DNA of 64,000 nucleotides. It comes from JACVRW01 sp963733885. Lineage in GTDB: Bacteria; Actinomycetota; Thermoleophilia; Solirubrobacterales; Thermoleophilaceae. The translations under genes were made by a program, and so were the position numbers. The notes under the pieces are model-generated. The model was not told the origin of the DNA, did not search any database, and saw nothing but the letters and a program-made list of their open reading frames with translations. Shown here piece by piece: positions 8,340 to 16,397 of the stretch; positions within the stretch are counted from its first letter, which is position 1, and each line of letters begins with the position of its first letter. The stretch is taken from contig CAVTES010000007.1 in the NCBI GenBank assembly GCA_963733885.1, forward strand, positions 310,001 to 374,000. The letters run 5' to 3'.

Positions 8340-9194
8340 TCACGACTTCGGCTTCCGCTCCTCTGCGAGGGGCCCGCCGGCTTCGTCGGCGAGCCCGCCG
8401 GGCGGCCACGAGCCGAACCAGTTGTCGCGCCCGCCGTCGAGCGTGAGCACCGCGCCCGAGAAGTAGTCGCCCGCCGGGCTGGCCAGGTAGGCGACGAGCC
8501 AGGCGAACTCCTCCTCGGTGCCCAGCCGCCCGAGCGGCACCGTCCCGGCCACGCCCTCCACCACCTCTTTCGGGTACTTCGTCCGCAGCGTCTCCGTTGC
8601 GAAGTGGCCGGCCGCCAGCGCGGTCAGCCTGATCCCGAACCGCGCCCACTCGATCGACAGCACCCGCGTGAGGTTCTCCACCGCCGCGCGCGCGGCCGAG
8701 GAGTGGGCCATCCCCGGCAGTCCGTGATGCGGCGAGAGGGTGACGTTCACGATCTTCCCGCCGAGCGGCTCGGCGTCGGGCCTGCCCATCATCGCCTTCG
8801 TCGCCACCGCGTGCGTCATCAGCCAGGTGCCCTCCACGTTCAGGCGCATCACCGTGCTGAAGCCCTTCGGCGTGATGTCCTCGGCCGGCGTCATGTACTG
8901 GCCCCCGGCGTTGTTCACGAGCAGGTCGATCCGGCCGTGACGCTCGAGCACGCCGTCCACGAGCGCCTCCACCTGATCCTCCTCGCGGATGTCGCACGAG
9001 CGCGCCTCCACCCGCCCGCCGTCGGCGAGCGCGGCGGTCTCCTCGAGCGGCTCCACCCGCCGCCCGCATACCACCACCTGGGCACCCAGCGCCGCCAGCT
9101 CGAGAGCGCTGGCGCGCCCCAGCCCCGAGCCGCCGCCGCTGACGACCGCGACCTGCCCGTCTAGCAGGCCGGGCTGGAATAGCTTCGAGGGCAT
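8340..9194 (-). CDS. SDR family oxidoreductase, DECR/PECR-like
   Basis: 284-residue SDR with SGGGSGLGRA (cofactor loop) and NNAGG. The catalytic YxxxK is absent: the matching region reads AHSSAARAAVENLTR. This is the pattern of peroxisomal trans-2-enoyl-CoA reductase / 2,4-dienoyl-CoA reductase / citronellol-dehydrogenase-like SDRs (H-S-x-A-A-R-A), so it is probably functional and acts on enoyl-CoA or terpenoid acyl substrates. TACGCT lies 9 nt before the ATG and there is no Shine-Dalgarno. It is the first gene of a two-gene unit with the GNAT gene. Confidence 0.88.
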   Translation of the reverse strand: MPSKLFQPGLLDGQVAVVSGGGSGLGRASALELAALGAQVVVCGRRVEPLEETAALADGGRVEARSCDIREEDQVEALVDGVLERHGRIDLLVNNAGGQYMTPAEDITPKGFSTVMRLNVEGTWLMTHAVATKAMMGRPDAEPLGGKIVNVTLSPHHGLPGMAHSSAARAAVENLTRVLSIEWARFGIRLTALAAGHFATETLRTKYPKEVVEGVAGTVPLGRLGTEEEFAWLVAYLASPAGDYFSGAVLTLDGGRDNWFGSWPPGGLADEAGGPLAEERKPKS

Positions 9195-9266
9195 CGGCGC
9201 CGGAGCGTAACCCCCGCTCCCCAGTTAGGCGACCCTAAGAAGCTGCTAGCTTTCCCGGCCGCCGCC

Positions 9267-9470
9267 GTGAAGTGCTGCCGCTCCACACCCCGCTGCCGCA
9301 ACTGCCCCGCCCGGCGCATCGCGGACGACCGGATGCTCCGCGCGCTCGGCCTGCCGGTGGTGCCGCCCCTGCCCCCGCACCTGCAGGGCGTTCCCCCCAG
9401 CCTCCACAAGTACGAGCCGCTGCTGCGGAAGAGCTGGCTCGAGCGGGTCTCGGTCCCCGCCGAGCGCTAG
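9267..9470 (+). CDS. Cys-rich mini-protein, function unknown
   Basis: 67 residues beginning with a cluster of five cysteines (KCCRSTPRCRNCPAR), then a proline-rich linker and a basic/aromatic helix (SLHKYEPLLRKSWLERV). The cysteines suggest metal binding or a zinc-knuckle-like fold. It starts with GTG, has no obvious Shine-Dalgarno, and sits between two minus-strand genes. I believe similar small proteins occur in other actinobacteria, but I cannot verify this. Confidence 0.55.
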   Translation: MKCCRSTPRCRNCPARRIADDRMLRALGLPVVPPLPPHLQGVPPSLHKYEPLLRKSWLERVSVPAER

Positions 9471-9482
9471 TCCGGCCGAGCG

Positions 9483-9980
9483 CTAGTCCCCTCCGAGCTC
9501 GTCCCCGTCGCGTGCGAGGAACTCCTCGACCATCATCGGGTACTCGCGCACCCGCTCGGCCACTTGGAGGAGGGCGTCCATCGTGGCCTCCTCCTCCACC
9601 TGCTCGTCCACGAACCACTGCATGAAGCTCTCGCTTGCGTAGTCGTCCGTCTCGCGGGCGATCTCGAACAGGCCGGAGATCGAGACCGTGACCTTCTTCT
9701 CGTGCTCGAGGGCGAGCCGGATCGGCTCGACGTGGTCGGCGAACGACGTCCGCGGGGCCTTGATCTCGCCCAGGCGCAGGGTCGCGCCCGTGTCGCGCAG
9801 GTAGCCGACCATCTTCATGGCGTGGCCGCGCTCCTCCTCGGCCTGGTCGTGGAAGAACTTCGCCAGGCGCGGGAAGGTCTCCCGGTCGTAGTACGCGGCG
9901 ACCGCCGTGTACTGGTGCGCCGCGTTGAACTCGCGGCCTATCTGGTCGTTGAGAGCTTCGACGAAGCGTTCCGACGGCAT
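9483..9980 (-). CDS. ferritin (non-haem, FtnA-like)
   Basis: 165 residues, the normal subunit size. The four-helix-bundle ferroxidase ligands are visible: Glu17, Glu50 and His53 (EEERGH), Glu94, Gln127 and Glu130. It stores iron as ferrihydrite in a 24-mer and limits Fenton chemistry. TACGCT lies 6 nt before the ATG, suggesting a leaderless message, although the start also overlaps the end of the upstream DUF1707 gene by 43 bp. Confidence 0.94.
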   Translation of the reverse strand: MPSERFVEALNDQIGREFNAAHQYTAVAAYYDRETFPRLAKFFHDQAEEERGHAMKMVGYLRDTGATLRLGEIKAPRTSFADHVEPIRLALEHEKKVTVSISGLFEIARETDDYASESFMQWFVDEQVEEEATMDALLQVAERVREYPMMVEEFLARDGDELGGD

Positions 9981-10363
9981 GCGGGAAGCGTACCCCGCAG
10001 CGGTGACGGGACGACGGGCCCGAGCGCGAACACTCCCCAGCCGAGGATCGGCCACACGGGCCAGAAGTAGCCCGCGCCTGTGAGCGCCCAGATCGCGACG
10101 AGCAGGATCGACGTGGCCGCGAAGGCGCGCAGCTGGCCGTAACGATCGCCGCGGCGGGCGGGTCGCGTCCGCGCCGGAGGCGGCTCGGACGGAAGGTCCG
10201 CCACGAGCGGTGCCAGGTCTGCCTGCGTGCGGGCGGCGAACGCCGCCTCGAGCCGCTCCTCGAGCTCCTCCGGCGCGAGCCGGCCCTCGCCGGCGGCGCT
10301 GCGCAGCCGTTCGGCCACCCGCTCGCGGTCGGCGTCGGCAATGCGGAGTGAGAGCTCGCTCAT
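9938..10363 (-). CDS. DUF1707 and 2TM-like domain protein
   Basis: 141 residues. An N-terminal DUF1707 (SELSLRIADADRERVAERLR...GRLAPEELEERL...ADLAPLVADLP) is followed by two hydrophobic helices (AATSILLVAIWALTG; WPVWPILGWGVFALGP). The role of DUF1707 is unknown; such proteins are often membrane-associated and regulatory. The start overlaps the end of the carotenoid oxygenase gene (ATGA), and its own C-terminal coding region overlaps the ferritin start by 43 bp, which is unusually long. Confidence 0.85.
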   Translation of the reverse strand: MSELSLRIADADRERVAERLRSAAGEGRLAPEELEERLEAAFAARTQADLAPLVADLPSEPPPARTRPARRGDRYGQLRAFAATSILLVAIWALTGAGYFWPVWPILGWGVFALGPVVPSPLRGTLPACRRNASSKLSTTR

Positions 10364-11772
10364 CGCAGGTACTGGCCGTGGAAGCCGAACGGGATGTGGT
10401 GCGGCGCCTCGGCGCGGGCCAGCTCCTCGAAGCTGCCCGCGTCGAGCACGAGCAGGAAGGAGCGGCCGGCCACCGCGTCGAGGACGACCGACAGCACCGC
10501 GCCGCCGTCCTCCTCCGACGCGTCCGGCCGGCGCACGAAGATCGGCTCGCCGGGGAAGCAGCCCGGCTCGGACCACTCGGCCCGCGAGCCGTCGCGCACG
10601 TCGACCTTCACCAGCCGGTCGATCCAGCCGGCGCCCGCGCCAACCCCTGTGAGGTACGCGTAGCGGTACTCGCGCGTGTTGCGGCGGCCGTAGTCGATCC
10701 GCGGCAGCTCGACGGAGCCCTCGGCGAGCGGCTCCCACCGCACGCCGCCGCTCTCCAGGTCGATCGTGTAGCGCCGCAGCTCCGTGGGCGGGATCGACCC
10801 GCGCGGCCCGCGCTCGTCCAGGTAGAGCGAGTCGATGATCGACGGGTCCTCGTACGCGACCAGGTCGATCACGAGTTCGCCGTCGCGCTCGAACGCGTTC
10901 ACGTGGTGGAAGCAGAAGAAGGCGTCCGTCTCGTAGGTTCCGCGCAGCTCGCCCGTGTCGCGGTCGATCACCTGGAAGCGGGTGCTGTCCGCCCCGTCCC
11001 AGGCGTAGTTCTCGATGAAGGGCTTGCCCGATAACGCCAGCTTCAGCGGGTTCGCGCGGAGCGGGTACTCCGACAGGATCAGGTGGCGCCCGCTCATCCC
11101 GAAGGCGTGCATGTAAGCGGGCCGCTCCACCGGCAGCTTGGCGATCACCCGCCGCTTCGACCCGCCCGCGGGCAGGCCGTACAGCACGTACTCGCTCACG
11201 CGCGAGAAGCGCGCCACGTAGTTGACGAGCTCGCCGCGCTCCGGGTCGTGGTGCGGGTGCGCGGTGCTCACGTGCGCGCGCAGCTTGTCCGCGTACTCGA
11301 GCTGCCCGACCGTCTCGAGCGTGTCGGGGTCGAACTCCACCGGCATCGGCGTCTCGGTCATCGCGATGTACCGGTCGCCGATCTGGGCCAGGTTCACGTT
11401 CGGGTTGTCGGTGACATCGGGCGAGAAGATCGCTTGCACACGCTTGAAGATCGAGCGGCAGGGATCGGTGGCAAACCCCGCCAGCAGCCGCCCCTCCTCC
11501 GCCTCGTGGTACGCGCGGCTGCGGATGAAGCGGCTCTTGTAGGAGACGCGCCCGTCCGCGAAGCCGAACCGGTTCAGCATGGCCAGGCCGTCGAACCAGT
11601 GGTCCACCCGCTGCCCGCCGACCTCGAACTTCGCCGGGGTGACCCGCACGAGCGCGCCGGTCAGCCACGCAGGCAGGGCGCCACTGACCGGCAGGCTCTC
11701 GACCGCCGTCTCCTCCTCGAGGCTCGTGAACCCGAGGTCCGTCCTGGGCGTCTGCGACATTGCGGTAGCCAT
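10360..11772 (-). CDS. carotenoid oxygenase family protein
   Basis: 470-residue RPE65/CCO-type seven-bladed propeller enzyme. The four iron-binding histidines can be placed in STAHPHHD, YMHAFGMSG, FFCFHHVNAF and the C-terminal FGFHGQYL. It cleaves a carotenoid or stilbene-like double bond with O2; the substrate is unknown. Divergent from a PadR-type regulator only 30 bp away, which probably controls it. TACAGT lies 7 nt upstream of the ATG; a second in-frame ATG occurs at 11760. It is followed, coupled, by the DUF1707 gene. Confidence 0.92.
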   Translation of the reverse strand: MATAMSQTPRTDLGFTSLEEETAVESLPVSGALPAWLTGALVRVTPAKFEVGGQRVDHWFDGLAMLNRFGFADGRVSYKSRFIRSRAYHEAEEGRLLAGFATDPCRSIFKRVQAIFSPDVTDNPNVNLAQIGDRYIAMTETPMPVEFDPDTLETVGQLEYADKLRAHVSTAHPHHDPERGELVNYVARFSRVSEYVLYGLPAGGSKRRVIAKLPVERPAYMHAFGMSGRHLILSEYPLRANPLKLALSGKPFIENYAWDGADSTRFQVIDRDTGELRGTYETDAFFCFHHVNAFERDGELVIDLVAYEDPSIIDSLYLDERGPRGSIPPTELRRYTIDLESGGVRWEPLAEGSVELPRIDYGRRNTREYRYAYLTGVGAGAGWIDRLVKVDVRDGSRAEWSEPGCFPGEPIFVRRPDASEEDGGAVLSVVLDAVAGRSFLLVLDAGSFEELARAEAPHHIPFGFHGQYLR

Positions 11773-11802
11773 GGTCGAAACTGTACCGTCTATTTTGGAC
11801 CA
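11773..11802. promoter_or_regulatory. 30-bp divergent promoter, carotenoid oxygenase / PadR
   Basis: Only 30 bp separate the two start codons. TATTTT (11791-11796) lies 6 nt before the PadR ATG and TACAGT on the other strand lies 7 nt before the oxygenase ATG, so both messages could be leaderless and the two -10 boxes nearly touch. A regulator bound here would block both promoters. There is no convincing -35 box on either side. Confidence 0.45.
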
Positions 11803-12309
11803 ATGCAAGAGTTACGGCTGAGCGCGGTGTCGTACGTCGTCCTGGGCTTCGTCCAGTGGGCCGGCGAGGCCACGCCGTACCGGCTCAAGCAGCTGGTGGC
11901 CGGCTCGGTGGGCAACTTCTGGACGCTCCAGCACGCGCAGCTCTACACGGAGCCCGAGCGTCTTGCGAAGGCCGGCTACCTCACCGAGAAGCGCGAGCGC
12001 GGGGGTCGCCGCCGCAAGGTCTACACCGTCACCGACAAGGGCCGCCGGGCGCTGGAGAAGTGGAGCGCCGCGCCCACCGACGCCATCCCTGAGCTGCGCG
12101 CGCCCGCCCTGCTGAAGCTCTTCTTCGGCGCCGATCCGGCCGCGCTCGCACCGCTCCAGATCGAGGCCCACCGCCGCAAGCTGGCCGAGTACGAGGCGAT
12201 CCGCGACTCGATGCCCGACGACGTGCCCGAGGGCCCCAGGCTCGCGCTGGACGCCGGCATCGCGAGCACGCGCCAGCAGATCGAGTGGTGGGAGGCGCTC
12301 GGACGCTAG
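11803..12309 (+). CDS. PadR family transcriptional regulator
   Basis: 168 residues. The N-terminal winged helix (SAVSYVVLGFVQWAGEATPYRLKQL...LYTEPERLAKAGYLTEKRERGGRRRKVYTVTDKGRRAL) is typical PadR, followed by a C-terminal dimerisation helix region (Vir-C-like) rich in Ala/Glu. PadR proteins are ligand-released repressors. The divergent partner is a carotenoid oxygenase, the likely target. The start is at the ATG; the longer frame upstream is antisense to the oxygenase. Confidence 0.92.
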   Translation: MQELRLSAVSYVVLGFVQWAGEATPYRLKQLVAGSVGNFWTLQHAQLYTEPERLAKAGYLTEKRERGGRRRKVYTVTDKGRRALEKWSAAPTDAIPELRAPALLKLFFGADPAALAPLQIEAHRRKLAEYEAIRDSMPDDVPEGPRLALDAGIASTRQQIEWWEALGR

Positions 12310-12321
12310 GGTCCGCGCACG

Positions 12322-13233
12322 ATGGCGACCGCGGCCGAGCCCCGCCCCGCCGAGCTTCCGCTGCCGGGCGGCCGCCGGGGCGCGACGGTGCGCCTTCACC
12401 CTCTGCTCTGCGGCCGCTCGATCGCGCCGCCCACCTGGCTGCTGCGCGGGTCTGGACGCCTCGCGGGTCTGCGCGCACTCGGCATAGGCGTCCGCAGGGA
12501 CTCCTTCGTCCCGATCCCGATCGTCGCCTTCCTGCTCGAGCACCCCGGCGTCGGACCGGTGCTGATCGACGCCGGGCTGCACGCTTCGGTGGCGGTGAAG
12601 CCCGCCGAGAGCCTCGGCCGCGTGGGCACGCTGGCATTTCGCGACATCCAGATGGACGCCGGCCAAGCGCTCCCCGCCCAGCTGCGCGACTTGGGCATCG
12701 ACCCCGCCCGCGTCGCCACGGTCGTGATGACCCACATGCACGTGGACCACGCCAGCGGCATCTCGGAGTTCCCGCACGCCACCTTCGTGGTGAGCCGCGC
12801 CGAGTGGGACGCGGCGACCACGCAGGGCCGCATGCACGGGTACGGGACGCGCCAGTTCGACCACGCATTCGACTACCGCCTGCTCGACTTCGACGCCGGC
12901 GGCGGGGACGGCCCTGCCTCCTTCTCCGGCTTCGCCCGCTCCTTCGACCTGTTCGGCGACGGCTCGGTGAGGACCGTCTACACACCCGGTCACACCCTCG
13001 GCCACATGTCCGTGGTGGTCCGTACGGCGGGGGGCGAGGTGCTGATAACGGGCGACGCCATCTACCTGCGCCGCAACCTGGACGACACCCACCTCCCACA
13101 CCGCACCGAGGACGACCATCTCTACGGCCGCTCGCTGCGCGAGATCCAGCAGTACGTGCGGGAGACACCGGACGCGCTGGTGATCCCCGGCCACGACTGG
13201 GACGCGTGGCAGGGCCTCGATCCGGTGATCTGA
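12322..13233 (+). CDS. metallo-beta-lactamase fold hydrolase (AHL-lactonase-like)
   Basis: 303 residues with the HxHxDH zinc motif (THMHVDH, His138/His140/Asp142/His143), a third ligand region (TPGHTLGHMSV), the bridging Asp in ITGDAIY and the last His in IPGHDW. Overall it resembles N-acyl-homoserine-lactone lactonases and related quorum-quenching hydrolases, but the family is broad and the substrate is not proven. TAGGGT lies 9 nt before the ATG. It follows the PadR gene by 12 bp and may be cotranscribed. Confidence 0.88.
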   Translation: MATAAEPRPAELPLPGGRRGATVRLHPLLCGRSIAPPTWLLRGSGRLAGLRALGIGVRRDSFVPIPIVAFLLEHPGVGPVLIDAGLHASVAVKPAESLGRVGTLAFRDIQMDAGQALPAQLRDLGIDPARVATVVMTHMHVDHASGISEFPHATFVVSRAEWDAATTQGRMHGYGTRQFDHAFDYRLLDFDAGGGDGPASFSGFARSFDLFGDGSVRTVYTPGHTLGHMSVVVRTAGGEVLITGDAIYLRRNLDDTHLPHRTEDDHLYGRSLREIQQYVRETPDALVIPGHDWDAWQGLDPVI

Positions 13234-13244
13234 ACCCCGGCCGT

Positions 13245-13263
13245 CGCGCCGGCCCCCGGCGCG
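13245..13263 (+). terminator. GC hairpin after lactonase gene
   Basis: CGCGCCGG-CCC-CCGGCGCG is a perfect 8-bp stem 12 bp after the stop codon, with no U-run. It could end transcription of the plus-strand lactonase unit, or of the convergent transglycosylase gene. The rest of 13234-13389 holds nothing else that I recognise. Confidence 0.4.
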
Positions 13264-13389
13264 GGCGACTCCCGTCCGGATTTCCGCCCCCGAGCCTGTG
13301 CGATACCGCCCCCTCGGTGGTCGCGGCCTGCCCCTAGGGGCGCGCCGAATCGAGTGCTGGGAGGCAGCCCCGGTGGCCGCCTCCTTGCG

Positions 13390-14802
13390 CTACTGAATCA
13401 GGCGCCCGGCCTCCATCGACGCCGTGATGTGGATCGCGCCCGGCTCGCGTATCCAGGCGATCAGGTTCAGCGACTGCAGCCGGTCGAGCATGTACTCGAA
13501 CGCCACCGCCTGGGCTCGGCTCGCGTAGTGGCGCCTCACGTCGAAGGAGAAGCCCGTGGTGTGCAGCGAGTAGCCCTCGGTGGCGAACTCGTTGCGGCGC
13601 GCCAGCACGCGCTGGTACTCGAGGTCCCGCACGGTGCTCGTCACGATCAGCGACGCCCGCGTGCCGGCCACGTCCCGGACGCCCGCGGCGAGGTAGACGG
13701 CCAGCTCGTGCGCCTCCGGCCGCAGGCCGCGGTACAGCCGCCGTTCGGCGTCGATCCGCCCGGCCAGCGCGCCCGCGTCGGGATCGAGCCGCATGCCGCG
13801 CACGTCGGTGAAGGGGCGCAGCTGGCCCGACGTGTAGGCCTCCTCGAGCTCCTGGGGGCTCTCGAACACGTCGGCGCCGGAGCGCGGATGGAGCACCTCC
13901 TCGGCCGACGCCTTCGCCGTCTGAAGCGCCGCCAGGCGCCGCAGGTCGTCCTGGTCCTCGCGGTAGAGCCGCATGATCTCCCGCGCCGCGTAGACCCGCC
14001 ACAGGTAGGTGGCCGAGTCGTCGCCGAAGCCGGACAGCAGCTCGTATGTGCGGGGGTGGTCGCGCGGCGTGGCGCCGAAGTAGACGCTCGCCCAGGTCAC
14101 TTCGTCCTCCCCGAAAGCGGCCAGCACGTTCTCGAGATTGCCGATCCCCATGTGGTACGAGACGACCGCGAGCTCGTCGCTGCCGAAGCGGTCGTCCGCG
14201 ATCTTCAGGTACCGCCCGGCGCCCTGCAGGGCGTCGTCGGGGTTGAAGCGCTCGTCGATCTCGGCGCGCCGGGCACGCAGGCGCTCGGCGCGCGCGGCGT
14301 CGCCGCGCTCCTCCGCCCGGGAGATCCGCCGCGTCAGCCGCTCGCTCTCCTCCACGTCCACGTGCATGCCGAGCAGGCTGGTGGCCGTCTCGGCCAAGAT
14401 CTGCGTGAGGCCCACCGCGCCCTCGAGGTCGTCGCTCGCGCGAGCGTCGGGGTAGCCGGCGCTCTCGAGGAAGACCATCGCCTCGAGCACGTCGGGGTCC
14501 ACGTCGACTATGTTCGCCTGCTCCTCGACCTGCGAGCGCCAGCGCTCGACGCGGCGCGCGGTGGCGAACACCCCGTCCGGGCTCTTCTCGTACAGCACGT
14601 GGCTGTGCCCGGCGGTGGCCCGCGCGACGAATTCCCCCTCGCGGTCCGGCTCGTAGGCGAACGGGTCGGGCTCGTCCGGGTCCACGGTCACCGGCCCGTG
14701 CTCCGGCGGGCGCTCCTCCCGGCCCACCAGCGCGAGCACGGACAGCGAGCCGCCGGCAGCGAGCAGGAACACGAGAACGGCAAGGCGGGCCCCCCTGAGC
14801 AC
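13390..14802 (-). CDS. exported lytic transglycosylase with C-terminal M15-like domain
   Basis: 470 residues with an N-terminal signal or anchor helix (ARLAVLVFLLAAGGSLSVLAL). A lytic-transglycosylase (SLT) core contains LEAMVFLESAGYPDARAS, GAVGLTQIL and the family's Tyr region as VVSYHMGIGNLENV. After a helical middle, the last ~150 residues contain LIVTSTVRDLEYQ and YSLHTTGFSFDV, which fit the SxHxxGxxxD metal motif of M15 D-Ala-D-Ala peptidases, and a final GAIHIT that could give the third ligand. It may thus cut both glycan and peptide of peptidoglycan. It acts in the envelope. GTG start. Confidence 0.85.
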   Translation of the reverse strand: MLRGARLAVLVFLLAAGGSLSVLALVGREERPPEHGPVTVDPDEPDPFAYEPDREGEFVARATAGHSHVLYEKSPDGVFATARRVERWRSQVEEQANIVDVDPDVLEAMVFLESAGYPDARASDDLEGAVGLTQILAETATSLLGMHVDVEESERLTRRISRAEERGDAARAERLRARRAEIDERFNPDDALQGAGRYLKIADDRFGSDELAVVSYHMGIGNLENVLAAFGEDEVTWASVYFGATPRDHPRTYELLSGFGDDSATYLWRVYAAREIMRLYREDQDDLRRLAALQTAKASAEEVLHPRSGADVFESPQELEEAYTSGQLRPFTDVRGMRLDPDAGALAGRIDAERRLYRGLRPEAHELAVYLAAGVRDVAGTRASLIVTSTVRDLEYQRVLARRNEFATEGYSLHTTGFSFDVRRHYASRAQAVAFEYMLDRLQSLNLIAWIREPGAIHITASMEAGRLIQ

Positions 14803-14826
14803 CAGGGGAAGACTGTCAGGCCCCGC

Positions 14827-15516
14827 TCAGCGGCGGCGGGCGAACACGAGCGCGCCGCGCTTGGTGACCGCGAGCGGCACCTCGACCACCTCGGCGGCGG
14901 CGCCCGCCCGGTCCGGCACTACGCCCTTGCCGACCAGGTAGTCACGCACGTCCGCGCGGCTCGGCAGCCGCAGCAGCGGCGCGTCCCAGCGCTGAATCTC
15001 GAGCTCGTGGAAGCGTTGCCCGATCAGCTCCGGGGCGAGCTCGGCGTCGAACGTCAGCGGCCCCGCCGGCAGGACATGGGAGAGCTCGGGCGAGTCATGG
15101 CGGCTCGGCGCGGCCACCGCGAGCAGCCCTCCGGGCCGCAGCACGCGGTGCGCCTCGGCGAGTGCCAGCGCCGGCTCGGGCAGGTGGTAGAGCACGTACA
15201 GCAGCGCCAGCGACCCGAACGATGCATCCGCGTAGGGCAGCGCGGTGGCGCCGGCCTCGACCACCGGCCCCGGCGCCTCGGCCAGCATGGTGGGAGAGCT
15301 GTCCACTCCCACCCAGGCGCCCTTGGGGAGGTGGCGGGCCAGCTCGCCCTCGCCGCAGCCCACGTCGAGCGCCGGCGTGAGGCCCTCGGCCACGAAGCGC
15401 CGCGCTACGTCGGCGTGGATGTCCGGCGCGACCGCGTGGCGCCGCTGGACCGAGCGCGCCGTGCGGAAGCGCTCGGGCCGCTCGTCGTAGTCGGGCGGGA
15501 TGGCGTCGTCGGGCAT
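14827..15516 (-). CDS. class I SAM-dependent methyltransferase
   Basis: 229 residues, Methyltransf_11 type: motif I LDVGCGEGELARHL, acidic motif II VGVDSSPTMLAEA, the post-motif LLYVLYHLPEP and RVLRPGGLLAV. The substrate is unknown. It lies 24 bp upstream of the transglycosylase gene and 18 bp after the PlsC-like gene, on the same strand, so the three may form a cell-envelope unit. Confidence 0.88.
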   Translation of the reverse strand: MPDDAIPPDYDERPERFRTARSVQRRHAVAPDIHADVARRFVAEGLTPALDVGCGEGELARHLPKGAWVGVDSSPTMLAEAPGPVVEAGATALPYADASFGSLALLYVLYHLPEPALALAEAHRVLRPGGLLAVAAPSRHDSPELSHVLPAGPLTFDAELAPELIGQRFHELEIQRWDAPLLRLPSRADVRDYLVGKGVVPDRAGAAAEVVEVPLAVTKRGALVFARRR

Positions 15517-15534
15517 CGGGCGCCGGGGCGGCGC

Positions 15535-16302
15535 TCAGGCGTCAACCGGCAGGCGGCCGGCCCCCTCGGCCGCCCGGCGCGCCGCGCGGGCGGCGCGCAC
15601 GGCACCGCGGCGGCCCTCGGTCCGCAGGCGCCCGTGCAGCACGCGCACCCGCTCGAACACGAGCTCGGACGCCACCTGGGCCTGGTCCTTCGTGGGCTCG
15701 GGCACCCGCTCGAAGCGGACCGGCTCGCCGAACTGGACTGTGACCTTTGGGAACTGGAGGCGCTTCCAGTTGCGCGCCCGCTCGGTGCCGGCGATGGCAG
15801 TGGGCACCACCGGGGCGCCCGACTCGAGGGCCAGCCGTCCCAGCCCGTGGCGCGGCTTGCCGAGCTCCCCCGAGCGCGAGCGTCCGGCTTCCGCGTACAT
15901 GACGACGATGTCGCCGCGCGCGAGCACCGCGTGCGCCGTCTTGAAAGCCTCCTCGTCGTGGTGGCCGCGCCGTATCGGGAAGACGCCCCCGTGCGTGAAG
16001 ATGAACTGCATCGGCGGCTGGAAGAGCTGCGACTTCGCCATGAAGTGCACCTTGCGGCGCAGATAGACGGCCACGAAGAAGTGGTCGAGGAAGGAGAAGT
16101 GGTTCGGCGCGATGATCGCCGGGCCGTCGGCGGGGATGTTGTGGGAGTCGATGCAGCGCGCCCGGTAGAAGAGCAGCAGGTAGGGCGTGAGCACCAGGCG
16201 CACGGCCTCGTAGATCCAGTCGGGCCGCCGACTGCGGGTGCGCTCGTGGAAACGCGTGAAGTGCTCCGCCGGACGTGGGTCCTTGTACACCTGCTCCTTC
16301 AT
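15535..16302 (-). CDS. 1-acyl-glycerol-3-phosphate acyltransferase (PlsC-like)
   Basis: 255 residues. The acyltransferase motifs are NHFSFLD (the HX4D variant), FPIRRG, YAEAGRSRSGELG and VVPTAIAGTER. It probably transfers an acyl chain to lysophosphatidate, or to another lysolipid, at the inner face of the membrane. A good Shine-Dalgarno (AGGAGGGG) precedes the ATG. The C-terminal ~35 residues are Arg/Ala-rich. It is the upstream gene of a three-gene minus-strand run; the tnpB element is inserted just before its start. Confidence 0.9.
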   Translation of the reverse strand: MKEQVYKDPRPAEHFTRFHERTRSRRPDWIYEAVRLVLTPYLLLFYRARCIDSHNIPADGPAIIAPNHFSFLDHFFVAVYLRRKVHFMAKSQLFQPPMQFIFTHGGVFPIRRGHHDEEAFKTAHAVLARGDIVVMYAEAGRSRSGELGKPRHGLGRLALESGAPVVPTAIAGTERARNWKRLQFPKVTVQFGEPVRFERVPEPTKDQAQVASELVFERVRVLHGRLRTEGRRGAVRAARAARRAAEGAGRLPVDA

Positions 16303-16378
16303 CTGCCCCTCCTACCCCGTCGGCGCCCGCCTAGTTACGTAAGCCTCGTCGCTTTTGGTTGGGGTTTGTTGTCCGAGT

Positions 16379-16394
16379 CTGAACGTATGTTCGG
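16379..16394 (+). other. left-end hairpin of tnpB element
   Basis: CTGAAC-GTAT-GTTCGG forms a 6-bp stem (one G-T pair) just upstream of the tnpB ATG. Subterminal hairpins recognised by TnpA are a hallmark of IS200/IS605 ends. Confidence 0.45.
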
Positions 16395-16397
16395 GTC

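Noticed and set aside
11812..13194. 460-residue minus-strand frame
   Set aside because: Antisense to the PadR and lactonase genes; composition is that of a shadow.
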